Shown: one piece after another, positions 10,284 through 11,604 of the stretch
Layout of the letters: every line of letters starts with the position of its first letter
Position numbering within the stretch: position 1 is the stretch's first letter
NCBI GenBank assembly: GCA_031275955.1
Contig: JAISNZ010000029.1
Location: forward strand, 1-11,604
Origin: Desulfovibrio sp.
GTDB lineage: Bacteria > Desulfobacterota > Desulfovibrionia > Desulfovibrionales > Desulfovibrionaceae
Direction of reading: 5' to 3'
DNA: 11,604 bases
Translations under genes and position numbers: made by a program
The notes under the pieces: generated by a model
Told to the model about the DNA's origin: nothing
The model's database searches: none
The model's input: only the letters and a program-made list of their open reading frames with translations

Positions 10284-11604
10284 ATGCCTGTTTCGTTCCT
10301 GCCCAAAATTTCCCCCCTGCTCCTCGGCCTGCTTGCCCTGACCCTCTTCCCTTCTCCGGGGGAATGTTCCGATCTGCATGAACTGAGCCTGACCTTCGGC
10401 AAGGAAATCAGCGCCCTCTGGGTTCTGCCCTTTGTCTGCATGCTCCTGTCCATCGCCATCTGCCCCCTGACCGTGCCGTATTTCTGGGAGCACCACTTCG
10501 GCAAGATCGCCGTCTTCTGGGCCCTGGCCGTCCTGGTCCCCTTCGCCCTGATCTTCGGTCCAGGTTTCGCTCTGTACGAATTTCTGCACGCCATGCTCCT
10601 GGAATACATTCCCTTCATCGTCCTGCTCTTCGCCCTTTTCACCGTGGCCGGCGGCATCCGCCTCAAAGGCTCCATGGCCGGAACCCCTGTGGTGAATTCC
10701 GCCCTTCTGCTGGTCGGCACCCTGCTGGCAAGCTGGATGGGGACCACCGGCGCGGCCATGCTCATCATCCGTCCCCTGCTGCGCGCCAATGCCCACCGCC
10801 GGTACAAGGTCCACACCGTCGTCTTCTGCATCTTCCTGGTGGCCAACATCGGCGGCTGCCTCACCCCCCTGGGCGATCCGCCCCTTTTCCTGGGATTCCT
10901 GCAAGGGGTGGATTTCTTCTGGACCTTGGGGAACCTGCTGCCCCTGCTGATCTTTCTGTCCATCGTCCTGCTGGCCCTGTATTTTCTCCTGGACACGATC
11001 CTGTTCGCCAGGGAGGGAAAACCCGCGAACCCCGCCCCGTCCGGGGAAAAGATCGGCCTGGAGGGGCTCCTCAATTTCCCCCTCCTGGCCTGCATTGTCG
11101 GCTCCGTGCTGATGAGCGGCATCTGGCGTCCCGATGTCGTCTTCTCTCTGTACGGCATTGAGGTGGAACTGCAGAATGTTGTCCGGGATCTTCTGCTTTT
11201 GGGCATCGCGGCCCTGTCCTTCAAACTGACCAGCCAGGAAACCCGCCAGGGCAACGATTTCAGCTGGGGGCCCATTGCCGAGGTGGGCAAACTTTTCTTC
11301 GGCATCTTCATCAGCATGATTCCGGCCCTGGCCATTCTGAAGGCCGGCTCCGAAGGCGCCCTGGCCAGCGTCATCAATATGGTCAGCCAGAACGGCCAGC
11401 CCGACAACGCCATGTTCTTCTGGATGGCCGGGATGCTGTCCAGCTTTCTGGACAACGCCCCCACCTACCTGGTCTTTTTTAACACCGCCGGGGGAATCGC
11501 CGGTCTGGAAGCCGAACAGATAGCGGGAGTGCTGATGACCGACATGGCCCCCACCCTGGTGGCCATTTCCGCGGGGGCGGTGTTCATGGGCGCCAACTCC
11601 TACA
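10284..11604 (+). CDS. Na+/H+ antiporter or citrate-type transporter, CitMHS/NhaD class (3' end outside window)
   Basis: 440 codons are visible with no stop before the right edge. The product is an ion-transporter superfamily membrane protein with about ten hydrophobic segments, among them roughly 43-65, 73-92, 104-123, 135-150, 176-196, 217-240, 263-280, 300-314, 333-353 and 376-398. Two motifs mark the family: GGCLTPLGDPPLFLGFLQGV (190-209) and SSFLDNAPTYLVFF (386-399), the re-entrant loop regions that form the ion site in NhaD/ArsB/CitMHS carriers. Residues 1-28 look like a cleavable signal peptide (KISPLLLGLLALTLFPSPGEC). The SD AGAGGAGG (10270-10277) is six bases before the ATG. It probably exchanges Na+ for H+ across the inner membrane, but citrate or other anion transport cannot be excluded. 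The gene diverges from trmH. Confidence 0.88.
   Translation, partial: MPVSFLPKISPLLLGLLALTLFPSPGECSDLHELSLTFGKEISALWVLPFVCMLLSIAICPLTVPYFWEHHFGKIAVFWALAVLVPFALIFGPGFALYEFLHAMLLEYIPFIVLLFALFTVAGGIRLKGSMAGTPVVNSALLLVGTLLASWMGTTGAAMLIIRPLLRANAHRRYKVHTVVFCIFLVANIGGCLTPLGDPPLFLGFLQGVDFFWTLGNLLPLLIFLSIVLLALYFLLDTILFAREGKPANPAPSGEKIGLEGLLNFPLLACIVGSVLMSGIWRPDVVFSLYGIEVELQNVVRDLLLLGIAALSFKLTSQETRQGNDFSWGPIAEVGKLFFGIFISMIPALAILKAGSEGALASVINMVSQNGQPDNAMFFWMAGMLSSFLDNAPTYLVFFNTAGGIAGLEAEQIAGVLMTDMAPTLVAISAGAVFMGANSY

Noticed and set aside
10079..11464. 461-codon minus-strand frame opposite the transporter gene, and the long upstream extension of trmH to 10904
   Set aside because: Both lie opposite the transporter, which has clear motifs, membrane segments and an SD site; the frames are low in complexity and unlike any family.

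Overview
The window is GC-rich, with long GC-biased genes and good Shine-Dalgarno (SD) sites. Its contents include HypF, a C4 zinc-finger DksA/TraR protein next to a TPR lipoprotein, an iron-type alcohol dehydrogenase and a CitMHS/NhaD-type antiporter. This fits a chromosomal segment of an anaerobic, hydrogenase-bearing bacterium, most likely a sulfate or sulfite reducer of the Desulfovibrio/Bilophila group. The lineage is inferred from protein character, not from a marker gene.

Left part (1-2793): the 3' end of a phosphonatase-like HAD protein; a 537-bp gap with three strong hairpins and twin TTGACA boxes; a complete second phosphonatase-like HAD paralogue (657-1478); and an iron-containing alcohol dehydrogenase (1594-2754) that ends in a perfect 14-bp hairpin. 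An aldehyde-forming Schiff-base HAD beside an aldehyde/alcohol oxidoreductase suggests a short carbonyl or phosphonate pathway. The substrates are not known.

Centre (2833-7654): four co-directional, closely spaced genes that look like one operon: a TPR lipoprotein, a DksA/TraR-like regulator, an M24 Xaa-Pro aminopeptidase and HypF. The last two overlap as TGATG. HypF makes the carbamoyl group that becomes the CN ligand of [NiFe] hydrogenase; no other hyp gene is visible here.

Accessory region (about 7655-8960): a lower-GC island on the minus strand carrying a Phd/Doc toxin-antitoxin pair with a 20-bp palindromic operator inside its promoter. Next to it are about 550 bp with no convincing gene but much structure: a 10-bp stem hairpin, a 12-bp-period ATACCCAAG repeat, a rho-independent terminator, two GCAA-capped hairpins with the same core, a stem that buries a strong SD site, a 35-codon highly basic amphipathic frame with no normal start codon, and a minus-strand terminator. 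This is the least explained part of the window.

Right part (8961-11604): a promoter with an extended -10 box drives a small one-pass membrane protein (9087-9347). It converges on trmH (minus strand, GTG start), which diverges from a Na+/H+ antiporter or citrate-type transporter that runs off the right edge.
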